DNA of 25,764 nt, from positions 1 through 25,764 of the forward strand of contig JADFUQ010000230.1 of NCBI GenBank assembly GCA_015222065.1. Reading direction: 5' to 3'. Shown in pieces: positions 8,960 to 17,671 of the stretch (position 1 is the stretch's first letter; the number at the start of each line of letters is the position of its first letter). Source of the stretch: Bacteroidota bacterium. GTDB taxonomy: Bacteria > Bacteroidota > Bacteroidia > Bacteroidales > VadinHA17. The notes beneath the pieces are model-generated. The model was not told the DNA's origin. It saw nothing but the letters and a program-made list of their open reading frames with translations, and did no database searches. The position numbers and the translations under genes are program-made.

Positions 8960-10171
8960 ATGACAGTTATGAGACAATTAATAAATATCGTTTTTTTTAT
9001 TTTAATATGCTTTCCGGTTAATGCTCAGGTAGAGAATGATCATTACGTGGCAGGGCTTGCTAATTTGCAGAGGAAAGAATTTAAACAGGCTGTTTCTGAG
9101 TTTGATAAGGCCATTGAGTCAGAGAGTAACAAATACAAATATTATCTGAAAAGAGGAGAGGCATATTTCTGGCTCGGGGAATATTTGAAAGCCAAAGATG
9201 ATTTCAATAAAGCCTCACTGCTTGAGAGATATTCCGGTAGTCTGGGTCTGGCAATGACTTATGCCAAAATGGGGGATACAGATTTGGCTATAAAATATCT
9301 GGAGGATCACCTGGGTTCTCCGTTCAGGGTTTCGGAAAAATCAATTAAACTGAATAAAGCATTTGAAAGTATTGAGAACTCAAGGAAATGGGTGGAGCTC
9401 TGGAAAAAAAGATGGTATAGCTCTTTTGAAAAGCTTGAGCAGGAAATTGATTATTTAACGAATGCAGCACAGTATCCTGAAGCTCTCGATTTGGTTGAAG
9501 TATATGTTTCTAAATATCCTGATAAAGCGGGAGCTTATGCATTAAAAGGTAGAATAAATTATGCACGTGGTAAGATCCGGGAAGCAGAAGTGAATTTTTC
9601 AAAAGCAATTTCCCTGGATTCGGAAAATCCGGATTTCCGAAAAAGAAGAGCAGATGTTTATTTTATATTGGGAAATTTTACAATGGCGGTGAAAGACATT
9701 TCAAATGCTCTGAGGTCTGATCCCTCAATGTTTCATCTTTATATCAAAAGAGCCGGATTATATCACCGGATGGATGCAGGAGATAAGGCACTTGATGATC
9801 TGACCAGTTATCTGGATTATTTTCCTGCTGATGAAGAGGCGCTTCACTTATGTGGTAAGATCTACATTGATCAGGAAAAATATTATTCTGCCCTGAAATG
9901 TTTTTCAATGAATGTTGAGAATCATCCTGAGAATCCACGAAGTTTTATCGACCGTGCTGATGCTTATATTTTGTCAGGAAAGTACAAATACGCTATTATG
10001 GACTATGGTATGGCTTTGGATCTTGATCCCACGAATCCGGCTACCTGGTTAAATCGTGGGAAAGCTTATGTCAGGACAGGAAACAATAAACAAGCCTGTT
10101 ATGACTTTACCTGGGCTGTTCGTCTTAAAAGCAGGGAAGGAATAAAGTTGTATAAGGAATATTGTGAGTAG
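8960..10171 (+). CDS. Exported TPR-repeat protein
   Basis: A 403-aa protein with signal peptide LINIVFFILICFPVNAQ (cleavage near residue 22). It contains about eight tetratricopeptide repeats in two blocks, for example AGLANLQRKEFKQAVSEFDKA, YYLKRGEAYFWLGEYLKAKDD, AYALKGRINYARGKIREAEVN and TWLNRGKAYVRTGNNKQACYD (each trimmed to its signature). A non-TPR spacer lies around residues 140-175. The C-terminus ends ...YKEYCE. TPR proteins of this kind usually mediate protein-protein contacts in the periplasm or envelope. It is 279 bases downstream of the T9SS cargo gene on the same strand, so a role in envelope or surface assembly is plausible but not shown. Confidence 0.88.
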   Translation: MTVMRQLINIVFFILICFPVNAQVENDHYVAGLANLQRKEFKQAVSEFDKAIESESNKYKYYLKRGEAYFWLGEYLKAKDDFNKASLLERYSGSLGLAMTYAKMGDTDLAIKYLEDHLGSPFRVSEKSIKLNKAFESIENSRKWVELWKKRWYSSFEKLEQEIDYLTNAAQYPEALDLVEVYVSKYPDKAGAYALKGRINYARGKIREAEVNFSKAISLDSENPDFRKRRADVYFILGNFTMAVKDISNALRSDPSMFHLYIKRAGLYHRMDAGDKALDDLTSYLDYFPADEEALHLCGKIYIDQEKYYSALKCFSMNVENHPENPRSFIDRADAYILSGKYKYAIMDYGMALDLDPTNPATWLNRGKAYVRTGNNKQACYDFTWAVRLKSREGIKLYKEYCE

Positions 10172-10195
10172 GTGAGTAGTAACTTAGGTTAATTA

Positions 10196-10696
10196 TTATT
10201 TATCGCTTTTCGGTATCGGACGGTAAATTTTAACATTCCCTTTTACCACATGATTCAGGTTAATATCACTTAACCCTACTTTACGTCCTGAAAATTCAGT
10301 GTTCTGGTGAGCTATTGTAAAAACATTTTTTCGTTTAACTTTATACACAATAGCGGTATGCTGTTTCATGAACTCAGTATATGTAGTATTGGTAATCTGG
10401 TACTTTATTTTAACATTTTTAAACTGGATAATATCTCCGGGAAGCACAGGTTCCCGTTTTGGATTAATTAGTTTCCCATATTGAAATTTTCCATCCCATT
10501 CAGCATTAAACCTATTCAATGCCTGGTAAGCCAGATCCCAGCATTCTCCTCTGTCAACCTTTTTACCAATAACTGATTCTACATATTCAATTATCCCCCG
10601 GTTTAATTCAGGAATGTTTTTCTGGGCGATTGCCTGAGTAACCGGAAGAGAAAAAATAAGAAAGAGAATAGTCCTGCAAACCATGTATTTTCTCAT
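10196..10696 (-). CDS. Exported papain-like (NlpC/CHAP-like) protein
   Basis: A 166-aa protein with signal peptide ILFLIFSLPVTQAIAQ (residues about 10-25). The mature part has RGECWDLAYQAL (C52 as candidate nucleophile), PGDIIQF (86-92), QHTAIVYKV (H113) and TIAHQN (H130, N132). A Cys-...-PGD-...-His-...-polar order is the pattern of the papain-like NlpC/P60 and CHAP families, where it cleaves cell-wall peptides or amides; it also resembles BBC1/AIM3-type cysteine-proteinase-fold domains. Substrate and true activity are unknown. It is convergent with the TPR gene, 24 bases apart. Confidence 0.65.
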   Translation of the reverse strand: MRKYMVCRTILFLIFSLPVTQAIAQKNIPELNRGIIEYVESVIGKKVDRGECWDLAYQALNRFNAEWDGKFQYGKLINPKREPVLPGDIIQFKNVKIKYQITNTTYTEFMKQHTAIVYKVKRKNVFTIAHQNTEFSGRKVGLSDINLNHVVKGNVKIYRPIPKSDK

Positions 10697-10767
10697 ATCA
10701 GTGGCTTATTGATAAAATGTATGAAGTGATTAGAGTTTAAAGTTATACGTTATAAGTTAGGTTTTCC

Positions 10768-10823
10768 TCAATCTCCCTTTATTCTTCAACTCACCTCTCA
10801 TCTCTCATCTCTCAACCACTCAA
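10768..10823 (-). repeat. Purine-rich tract 3' of the histidine kinase
   Basis: On the minus strand, right after the kinase stop, the sequence reads GTTGAGTGGTTGAGAGATG-like GAGAGATGAG repeats. It is pyrimidine-rich on the plus strand. It has the same composition and gene-relative orientation as the tracts after the DUF6702, T9SS, VOC, nth and aminotransferase genes. Confidence 0.6.
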
Positions 10824-13637
10824 CTACTTATTAACCTGCATAAATATTTTATTATATAATTCCGAGGGATTAAAAGGTTTCAAAATATAATCATTTAAAC
10901 CGGATTGTTCTATTTTGCTTTGCACATCTGACATCACGCTTGCAGTCAGGGCGATAATAGGAATACTCCTGATCTTATCATGATCTGATTTACGTATAAT
11001 TTTTGTTGCCTCAAAACCATTCATTTCAGGCATATGCAGGTCCATTAAAATCACATCAAAATCATGTTTATTTACTTTTTCGATTGCCTCCAGTCCGTTT
11101 TTTACAATTTCCACATCAATTCCCCATCTGGTAAGAATTTTTCGTGCCACAATAATATTGATCTCGTTATCTTCAGCTAAAAGGACTTTCTTTCCGGCAA
11201 GCTGGTCAAATTCTTTATCTCCGGCATATTCCAGTTTCCATGGTTTACGTTCACTTTTCTTAAATTCAAGTGTGAAAAAGAATTTCGATCCTTTACCAAC
11301 CTCACTTTCAACTTCCAGTTTCCTGCCCTGAAGTTTGATCAACTGTTTGCAGATAGCAAGTCCCAGACCGGTACCACCAAATTTTCTGGTTGTATCAATA
11401 CTTGCCTGTTTAAAACTCTCAAAAACAATTTTTTGTTTGTTTTCAGGTATTCCAATACCGGTATCGGTAACGGAGAATTCCAACTCAATCTTTTTCTTTC
11501 CGGTATTCTTAACTATTACATCAATTGTGATTGATCCCGTTTCAGTAAACTTAATCGCATTTCCAATCAGGTTGGTAAGCACCTGGTTCAGGCGGGCAGC
11601 ATCACCGACCACGATTTCGGGTAATTCAGAATCTATCAGCACTTTCAGTTTGATCCCTTTTTCTTCGGCACGGAAGCGGAAAGATTGCCTGATACCATGT
11701 ATCAGCTCCTTAAGATTGAAATCGGCCTCTTCAAAGAATATTTTACCGTTTTCAATTTTATTGAAGTCAAGAATATCGTTGATCAGTGTCATTAGATTAT
11801 CTCCTGAAAATTTCAGGGAATTTAAAAAATCAAGCTGCTCTTTCTTAGGATCTTCCTGGAGTAGGAGATAGGTCATCCCCAGTATAGCATTCAAAGGAGT
11901 CCGGATCTCATGAGTCATTATTGAAAGGAAATGGTGTTTTGCCTGAGCCGCTTCTTCAGCTACCTGCCTGGCTTTCTTCAGGTCTTCTTCGGTTCTCAAT
12001 TTGTTTATGGCCAGAGCAATTTGATTAGCAATAAATTCAAGTATTACCATCTCTTCCTTGGAGTAAGTCTCTTCGCTCTGGTAGCTTTGAAGACATATTG
12101 CTCCAATAGTTTCATTTTCAATTTTTAGCGGAACACCAAGCCATACTTTTGAGGGGGTTCCTACTATATCAATTTTTCCTTCCTTATAAAGCTTTAGTAT
12201 TTCTTTTTGCTTGAGCAACAACGGTTTTTTGTTTTTAATAAGAAAAGCTGTGAGGGTTTTTTCGGCAGGTATATCATCAAAACTGTCCTTTTCATCTTCA
12301 AAAAATGGCAATGAAAGAATATCCTTTTCTTCATTATAAAGAGCTATGTAGAAATTCTTTGTATCGATCCTTGCACCTATTTCATTCCTGATAATAATAA
12401 ATAATTCCTGTAGAGTGTCAGTTGTTAATACGGCATTTGAAATATTTTGTGCCAGTTTCTCAGTGGCTTCAGCTTTTTTTCTATCAGATATATCACGATA
12501 AATTCCGTATAAACCAACTTGTTTATTATCAAACATGATGGGTGTTGCAAGAAGAGATACATCAATTTCATGCCCCTCTTTATGTTTCCTTTTGGTTTCC
12601 AGAGAAGCTTTCTTTCCTTTCTGAACTATATTGGTTATCTCACCTGCTTCTTTTTTGCGTGTTTCCGCGGCTATCAGGTCATCAATTTGTTTTCCTATGC
12701 TTTCTTTATTGCTGTAACCAAACAGTTTGGTGAATTCTTTATTGATGGTTTTTACTTTTCCGTCTTTCTCACAAAGAGCAATAGCTTCGGGTGCTTCTTC
12801 AATGATCTGCTCAAGATAAGCAGACTTTAGTTCTAACTCCTGTTCTGACTTTTTCTGGTCAGTAACATCATTGTAAATTGAAACTATATCATTAGAAGGG
12901 AGTTTATAAACAAAATTCTTTCTGTAACCACTTATCCGGTCATCTCTATAAAGTGTAACAGGTAATTCAACATGTATGCCGCTTTTATAAACTTTTTTCA
13001 AAGCATCGAATATTCCAAATTCTTTTGCTGCAGGGAAAACATCCAGAAGCCTTTTACCAATAAGCTTATCCTTCGAAATTTTTTCTGTTTTTTCGGCAGC
13101 TTTGTTAAACTCAATGAAAATAAAGTCATTCCCGTTATCAACCGGTTCATAAACTGCAACACAATCTTTCATGTTATCAAACATCTGGTTGTATCGTTCG
13201 GATGTTGCCCGGAATTTTTCTTCGATCATCTTCTTCTCTGTAATATCATTATATATGGTAAGAAGATAAATTTCATCTTTAATTTTTATAGTTTCTGCAG
13301 TAAAGAGTACCTTCTTTGTAGCTCCTGAACCGGTTTTCATCTTTACTCCAAAATTTCTTACTTTATTGAGTTTTGCCAGCTTTGAGAGAAATTTATCACT
13401 CTGGATTATATCGAGAAACAGTTGCAATTCATTTGATGTATGATTAATTACTGCTTCCGGTTTATACTCAAGGAAGTCAAGGAAAGCTTTATTGACATCG
13501 ACATATTTTGCATCCTCAAACCTGCTGATCGCCATTGGAGTAGGGTTTGACTGGAAAACCTGGTAAAACACCTCTTCTTTCCAGAATAGAGTGTTTTGTG
13601 GTTCGTTATCAGATAATTTCATTTCTTTTTTATCCAT
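10824..13637 (-). CDS. Hybrid sensor histidine kinase (PAS-PAS-PAS-GAF-HisKA-HATPase-REC)
   Basis: A 937-aa protein without membrane segments, so probably a cytosolic sensor. Order of domains: PAS about 20-135 (ending NDITEKK), PAS about 145-265 (ending NDVTDQKK), PAS about 270-390 (ending RDISDRKK), GAF about 395-550, HisKA with FLSIMTHEIRTPLN (phospho-acceptor H576), HATPase_c with NLIGNAIKF (N693), DTGIGIP and GTGLGLAIC, then a receiver domain about 815-935 with AEDNE, phospho-acceptor D866 in MDLHMP and the conserved lysine K920 in ILKPF. There is no HPt or output domain, so the receiver must pass phosphate to a separate partner or act allosterically. The signal is unknown. It is transcribed alone. 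Confidence 0.95.
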   Translation of the reverse strand: MDKKEMKLSDNEPQNTLFWKEEVFYQVFQSNPTPMAISRFEDAKYVDVNKAFLDFLEYKPEAVINHTSNELQLFLDIIQSDKFLSKLAKLNKVRNFGVKMKTGSGATKKVLFTAETIKIKDEIYLLTIYNDITEKKMIEEKFRATSERYNQMFDNMKDCVAVYEPVDNGNDFIFIEFNKAAEKTEKISKDKLIGKRLLDVFPAAKEFGIFDALKKVYKSGIHVELPVTLYRDDRISGYRKNFVYKLPSNDIVSIYNDVTDQKKSEQELELKSAYLEQIIEEAPEAIALCEKDGKVKTINKEFTKLFGYSNKESIGKQIDDLIAAETRKKEAGEITNIVQKGKKASLETKRKHKEGHEIDVSLLATPIMFDNKQVGLYGIYRDISDRKKAEATEKLAQNISNAVLTTDTLQELFIIIRNEIGARIDTKNFYIALYNEEKDILSLPFFEDEKDSFDDIPAEKTLTAFLIKNKKPLLLKQKEILKLYKEGKIDIVGTPSKVWLGVPLKIENETIGAICLQSYQSEETYSKEEMVILEFIANQIALAINKLRTEEDLKKARQVAEEAAQAKHHFLSIMTHEIRTPLNAILGMTYLLLQEDPKKEQLDFLNSLKFSGDNLMTLINDILDFNKIENGKIFFEEADFNLKELIHGIRQSFRFRAEEKGIKLKVLIDSELPEIVVGDAARLNQVLTNLIGNAIKFTETGSITIDVIVKNTGKKKIELEFSVTDTGIGIPENKQKIVFESFKQASIDTTRKFGGTGLGLAICKQLIKLQGRKLEVESEVGKGSKFFFTLEFKKSERKPWKLEYAGDKEFDQLAGKKVLLAEDNEINIIVARKILTRWGIDVEIVKNGLEAIEKVNKHDFDVILMDLHMPEMNGFEATKIIRKSDHDKIRSIPIIALTASVMSDVQSKIEQSGLNDYILKPFNPSELYNKIFMQVNK

Positions 13638-13687
13638 CTTTTCATATATTATTTATCAATATTAAGTAGTAAGAGGAATTTAATTAA

Positions 13688-13708
13688 GAATGTTTAACTT
13701 AAACATTC
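13688..13708. promoter_or_regulatory. 21-bp palindrome between selD fusion and kinase
   Basis: GAATGTTTAA (13688-13697), one C, then TTAAACATTC (13699-13708): perfect 10-base arms. It lies 26-46 bases beyond the stop of the selenium fusion gene and 51-71 bases upstream of the kinase ATG, both on minus. It could be a weak terminator hairpin of the former or an operator for the latter. No clear T-run follows, and the symmetric 1-base centre is more operator-like. Confidence 0.45.
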
Positions 13709-13733
13709 ATAATTGAAAAGTCAAGAGTTAACT

Positions 13734-15938
13734 TCAATAAACAAAAATCTTTCCTTTCTTTTTTTTGATCACTTCACCAATAATACATGTATCATGTACT
13801 CCTTTGGTTATTAATTCGTTCACAATTTTTTTTGTATATGCCTGGGGAACAGATATTAACAGGCCTCCAGAGGTTTGGGCATCGGATAGAATTATTTTAT
13901 TATTTTCCGAAAAATTATCCGGCCATTCAACAAATTCAGAAACATAATCCAGGTTATTTAAGGTTCCGCCGGGAATGATATTGGCGGTCACAAATTTTTT
14001 AACATTTTTAATTACAGGTACTTTATCTGAGAACAAATTAACTTCAACTTTGCCGGCTCGTGCCATCTCGAGAAGATGACCCAATAATCCAAAACCGGAA
14101 ACATCAGTGCAGGCATTTACCGGATAGTTCTGCATGATTTCTGATGCTGTTTTGTTCAGGTCTGACATAAGTGAAATTAATTTTTTCCTGGTATCATTTT
14201 CAAGAAGTCCTCGTTTAAGAGCGGTTGATAATATTCCTGTGCCAATTGATTTGGTAAGAATTATTTGATCGCCGGGTTGGGCACCAGAATTAGTTAATAT
14301 CCTATCAGGATGCACCTTCCCTGTTACTACCATTCCGTATTTTGGTTCGGTATCATCAATTGTATGACCTCCAATTATTGATATTCCTGCTTCTGCAGCT
14401 TTTTTATTTGCTCCTTCAAGAATTTTCCTCAGAATACTTAGTGGCAGGCGATTTGATGGAAAGCCGACAATATTAAGTGCAAACAAAGGTTCTGCTCCCA
14501 TAGCATAGATATCGCTTAAAGCATTAGCTGCAGCAATTTCTCCAAATTGGAATGGATCATCTACCACAGGTGTAAAGAAGTCAACTGTTTTTACCAATGC
14601 TGTCTCCTCGTTTAGTTTATAAACAGCGGCGTCATCAGATGTATTGGTTCCGACAAGAATGTCAGGGTCGGTTGGTACACTGAAACCCTTAAGCACTTCT
14701 TCAAGGGCTTGCGGGCGGAGTTTACATGCGCAACCAAGTCCCTGTGTGAAGTGTGTTAGTTTTATTTCACCGGTTTCTTCATATGATTGATCATATGTTT
14801 CCTGATCCCGGCTAAGGCTTTTTACCGTACGGATAATCTCATCTGCAGCTTGTTCTATCTGTTCTTTAGTTGTAAACCCGCCGGTTGAAAAACGTATGGT
14901 TCCCATAGCAAATTCGTCAGGTACTTTCATCGCGGTTAGTACATGACTAATTTCAATATTATCTGTGTGACAGGCTGCTCCTGCTGATGCTGCTACATGT
15001 TCAAGCTCAGATATCAGGATATTAGCTTCTGTATTGCGAAATCCTATGCTAAGAGTGTTGGGCAGGCAGTTTTTGAGATCTCCGTTTATCCGGGCATTTT
15101 TTAGTCCTTTGGTTAATTTATTTGCCAGGATATCTCTCATATTTTTCATATGTGAATGGTTCTTTTCCAGGTTTCTTCCCGCGATTTCACAAGCTTTGCC
15201 CAAGCCAACGATCTCAATAACATTTTCAGTTCCCGGGCGCATGTTTCTTTCATGGTCAGCTCCATGTATGATCTTTTCCAGCTTTATTCCATGTTTAACA
15301 TATAATGCGCCGACACCTTTTGGTGCATATAGTTTATGTCCTGCAATGGACAAAAGATCAACCCCTGTTGTTTTTACCGATACCGGAATCTTTCCCAATG
15401 ACTGGGCTGCATCAGTATGAAAAGGGATCTTATTCTTTTTGGCTATTTTTGAGATCTCTTCAACAGGCTGGATAGTTCCCACTTCATTGTTTGCATGCAT
15501 TACGGTGATTAAAATGGTCTGTGGGGTTATTGCCGAAACAACCTCTTTTAATCTGATTAACCCATTTTTATCCACAGGAACATATGTAATCCTGAATCCT
15601 TTTTTCTCAAGATATTTGCAAACCTCTATCACAGCAGGGTGCTCAACAGCTGAAGTAATAATATGATTTCCTTTTGATTGATTTGCAAAGGCAATTCCCT
15701 GGATGGCAAAATTGTTGGATTCGGTCCCCCCGCTGGTAAATATAATTTCATCAGGATCACATTCAATAAGGGCTGCCACCTGCTCTCTTGCTTTCCCAAC
15801 TGCCATTTTTGCCTGCATACCATACCAGTGAGCACTGCCGGGATTTCCAAAATGTTCACTGATAAATGGTTGCATTGTTTCAATTACCTCTTTATGAAGC
15901 GGTGTAGTTGCATTATAATCAAGGTAAATTTTTTCCAT
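13734..15938 (-). CDS. selD: Cysteine desulfurase-selenide, water dikinase (NifS-SelD) fusion
   Basis: A 734-aa protein with two enzymes in one chain. Residues 1-~372 are a class V PLP-dependent cysteine desulfurase: YLDYNATTP start, FTSGGTESNN, HTDAAQSLGK, PLP lysine K202 in AGHKLYAPKG, and catalytic C323 in SAGAACHTD. After a linker (about 372-390), residues ~391-734 form a full-length SelD: GLGCACK (C403, C405 and K406 match the E. coli SelD C17/C19/K20 site), NTSDDAAVY, GGHTIDD and ACTDVSGFGLLGH. The catalytic codon is TGC, so the enzyme uses Cys, not selenocysteine. The likely role is to pull selenium from selenocysteine/cysteine persulfide and hand it directly to SelD to make selenophosphate. 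Such fusions have been reported in some bacteria. No other selenium gene is in the window. Confidence 0.94.
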   Translation of the reverse strand: MEKIYLDYNATTPLHKEVIETMQPFISEHFGNPGSAHWYGMQAKMAVGKAREQVAALIECDPDEIIFTSGGTESNNFAIQGIAFANQSKGNHIITSAVEHPAVIEVCKYLEKKGFRITYVPVDKNGLIRLKEVVSAITPQTILITVMHANNEVGTIQPVEEISKIAKKNKIPFHTDAAQSLGKIPVSVKTTGVDLLSIAGHKLYAPKGVGALYVKHGIKLEKIIHGADHERNMRPGTENVIEIVGLGKACEIAGRNLEKNHSHMKNMRDILANKLTKGLKNARINGDLKNCLPNTLSIGFRNTEANILISELEHVAASAGAACHTDNIEISHVLTAMKVPDEFAMGTIRFSTGGFTTKEQIEQAADEIIRTVKSLSRDQETYDQSYEETGEIKLTHFTQGLGCACKLRPQALEEVLKGFSVPTDPDILVGTNTSDDAAVYKLNEETALVKTVDFFTPVVDDPFQFGEIAAANALSDIYAMGAEPLFALNIVGFPSNRLPLSILRKILEGANKKAAEAGISIIGGHTIDDTEPKYGMVVTGKVHPDRILTNSGAQPGDQIILTKSIGTGILSTALKRGLLENDTRKKLISLMSDLNKTASEIMQNYPVNACTDVSGFGLLGHLLEMARAGKVEVNLFSDKVPVIKNVKKFVTANIIPGGTLNNLDYVSEFVEWPDNFSENNKIILSDAQTSGGLLISVPQAYTKKIVNELITKGVHDTCIIGEVIKKKKGKIFVY

Positions 15939-15965
15939 TACTAAAGAAATTGTTAATGATTCTAT

Positions 15966-16049
15966 TTTTGTAACTACTCAGTGCCTTAAGTTTAAAGTGC
16001 TAAAATATCCAAAATGTTACGAGTTCCGGGGTACGAGTTACGAGTTCAC
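15966..16049 (-). repeat. ACTCGTAAC repeat element (copy B) with TAGTTACAAA box
   Basis: Read on the minus strand toward the selenium fusion gene: GTGAACTCGTAACTCGTA (from 16049), CCCCGGAACTCGTAACATT, a TTTTGGATATTTTAG stretch, then the box ACTGAGTAGTTACAAAA (15982 down to 15966), 27 bases before the ATG. The same order of parts occurs upstream of aroF (24416-24498), also toward the gene. The rest of the spacer 16050-16160 has no recognised signal apart from a weak AGTCG...CGACT stem near 16151-16170. Confidence 0.65.
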
Positions 16050-16174
16050 TTACTTCTTCTTACTATTTACTATCATACAACTAAACATACAATATGCACT
16101 AAATAAATAGGTTGTATTTTTGCCTTTTTAGTTATTTTTACGTATAGATAAAAGTCGTTTTATTGGGCGACTAC

Positions 16175-16325
16175 TTACTATTTACTTCCTACTTCTTCAC
16201 TCATCTCTTCTCTTCATCTCTCAGTCACTCCCTCGCCCCCTCTCTTCGTTCCTCTTCTCTCTTCACTTTTGTCTCCCTACTCCTTACTCCATACTTCTTA
16301 CTTTCTTCTCTTCTTTCTTCCCTTC
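16175..16325 (-). repeat. Purine-rich tract at and beyond the 3' end of nth
   Basis: On the minus strand a GAAGAGAAG/GAGTGA/AGTAAGGAG-type tract. It begins inside the last ~14 codons of nth and continues about 110 bases past the stop. On the plus strand it appears as TCTTC/CTCTC runs; the Ser/Leu-rich plus-strand reading frame here is an artefact. Confidence 0.7.
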
Positions 16326-16958
16326 TGCCTTCTTATAATACTTACAATATTCACGGATACCACATTCCTGGCATTTAGGCGACCGGGCAGTACAAATATA
16401 ACGACCATACAGTAAAAGCCAGTGATGTGCCAGGGGAATAAGGTGCTCAGGGATATAATGCACGAGTTGTTTTTCTGTTTCCAGAGGTGTTTTGGCATTC
16501 GTCGAAAGCCCGGTCCTTGCCGATACCCTGAAGACATGAGTATCAACAGGCATAACCGGTTTTTTAAAAACTACTGCTGCAATAACATTGGCTGTTTTTC
16601 TTCCTACTCCCGGCAATTTCCTGAGTTCATCAATATTCTGCGGAACCACACCGTTAAAATCATCCGTTAGCATTTTTGCCATACTATACAAATGTTTGGC
16701 TTTATTGTTAGGGTACGAACAGCTTTTTATGTATTCAAAGATTTCTACGGGTGATGCTTTAGCCATAGTTTCAGCGGTGGGGTATTTTGCAAGAAGGGGA
16801 GGAGTAACAATATTCACTCTTTTGTCGGTACACTGGGCTGATAAAATAACAGCTACCAGCAATTGAAAAGGATCGGAATAGACAAGTTCAGTTTCTGCAA
16901 CAGGCATATGCTCCCTGAAGTAATTAATGACTTTCCGATATCTTTCCCTTTTTGTCAT
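16284..16958 (-). CDS. nth: Endonuclease III (DNA glycosylase/AP lyase)
   Basis: A base-excision repair enzyme removing oxidised pyrimidines. It is 224 aa, near the usual 211. It has the helix-hairpin-helix LPGVGRKTANV with catalytic K121, the catalytic aspartate D139 in PVDTHV, and the [4Fe-4S] cluster cysteines C189, C196, C199 and C205 in exact C-x6-C-x2-C-x5-C spacing. After C205 comes an extra Lys/Glu-rich tail (YYKKAEGKKEEKKVRSME) encoded by the purine-rich tract, so the repeat has apparently lengthened the C-terminus. Transcribed alone; 194 bases separate it from the divergent VOC gene, a spacer that holds a hairpin repeat and the VOC promoter. Confidence 0.96.
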   Translation of the reverse strand: MTKRERYRKVINYFREHMPVAETELVYSDPFQLLVAVILSAQCTDKRVNIVTPPLLAKYPTAETMAKASPVEIFEYIKSCSYPNNKAKHLYSMAKMLTDDFNGVVPQNIDELRKLPGVGRKTANVIAAVVFKKPVMPVDTHVFRVSARTGLSTNAKTPLETEKQLVHYIPEHLIPLAHHWLLLYGRYICTARSPKCQECGIREYCKYYKKAEGKKEEKKVRSME

Positions 16959-16999
16959 TTCTTTTTCATTATCAGGGCAAAGATAGCAGGTTTTATCTT

Positions 17000-17032
17000 A
17001 TTCACCGGATCACTCCGAGTCATCCAGTGAAT
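17000..17032. repeat. REP-like palindrome (family 1, copy 1)
   Basis: A 33-base hairpin: ATTCACCGGAT on the left pairs with ATCCAGTGAAT on the right with one mismatch, and an inner ACT-CCG-AGT stem-loop. A second copy lies at 20678-20710. The copies share the stem design, and the downstream sequence also resembles (CAGAC, a T-run, then GCCAAAT). It sits just upstream of the VOC promoter. Confidence 0.65.
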
Positions 17033-17054
17033 TACTCCAGGTTACCAGACTTTT

Positions 17055-17085
17055 TTTGCCAAATAAATGATTTAAAGTACCTTTG
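17055..17085 (+). promoter_or_regulatory. Bacteroidota-type promoter for the VOC gene
   Basis: TTTG at 17055-17058, a 19-base spacer, and TACCTTTG at 17078-17085, matching TTTG-N19-TAnnTTTG exactly. The start of transcription would be near 17090, about 60 bases before the ATG at 17153. Confidence 0.7.
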
Positions 17086-17152
17086 ATATGCATCAATAAA
17101 TTACTTATGCCAGTGTAAAAGCTGAATTGTATTATCAATAATCACAAAAACC

Positions 17153-17671
17153 ATGAAACAGATTACTTTTAACTTTCTCATTTTATTGTTCCTGATCAGT
17201 AGTTATCAGGTCACGGCACAGAGTGAGTTTTCCAGCACCACTATCGAGATTGGCGTTGTTGTGAGTGATATCGAAAAATCACTTGACTTTTACACCAATG
17301 TTATTGGTATGCGCAAGGTGGGAGAATTTGACATTAACGAGGAATTTGGTAAAAAATCAGGTCTTACCGGAGGGGTTCCTTTCCATGTGGATGTGCTGAA
17401 ACTTGAAGACTCCCCCGGGGCAACCCAATGGAAATTGATGAGTTTCGAAAAGGATGCCGCTCATCCCTTCTCAAAATATATCCAGGATGATACAGGCATA
17501 CAGTATGTCACCATCAACGTGACCAGCCTGGAACCTTTCCTGGAACGGATAAAGAAACATCATATCGAACTTCTGGGAGATACACCTGTCCCTTTGGGTG
17601 CCACCAGGCACTTCGTACTGATCAGCGGTCCGGATGGCACTATCATTGAACTTATCGGACCCCTGGAGTAA
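17153..17671 (+). CDS. Exported VOC (glyoxalase/dioxygenase-fold) protein
   Basis: A 172-aa protein with signal peptide FLILLFLISSYQVTAQ (cleavage near residue 23). The mature part holds two beta-alpha-beta-beta-beta modules: IEIGVVVSDIEKSLDFYTNVIG (key residues I-G-V-V-V and S-L-D-F-Y) and, from about 115, IQYVTINVTSLEPF, ending in the typical PDGTIIELIGP with candidate metal ligand E166. VOC proteins include glyoxalases, extradiol dioxygenases and fosfomycin-resistance proteins; the substrate cannot be told. Export to the periplasm is unusual for a glyoxalase. The gene looks more GC-rich than the radical SAM gene downstream. Confidence 0.85.
   Translation: MKQITFNFLILLFLISSYQVTAQSEFSSTTIEIGVVVSDIEKSLDFYTNVIGMRKVGEFDINEEFGKKSGLTGGVPFHVDVLKLEDSPGATQWKLMSFEKDAAHPFSKYIQDDTGIQYVTINVTSLEPFLERIKKHHIELLGDTPVPLGATRHFVLISGPDGTIIELIGPLE

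Noticed and set aside
14700..14740. Possible selenocysteine codon in SelD
   Set aside because: The catalytic codon reads TGC on the coding strand, so Cys, and no in-frame TGA exists.
16111..16122. TATTTTTG match to the -7 box on plus
   Set aside because: No TTTG at the right distance and no plus-strand gene follows before 17153.
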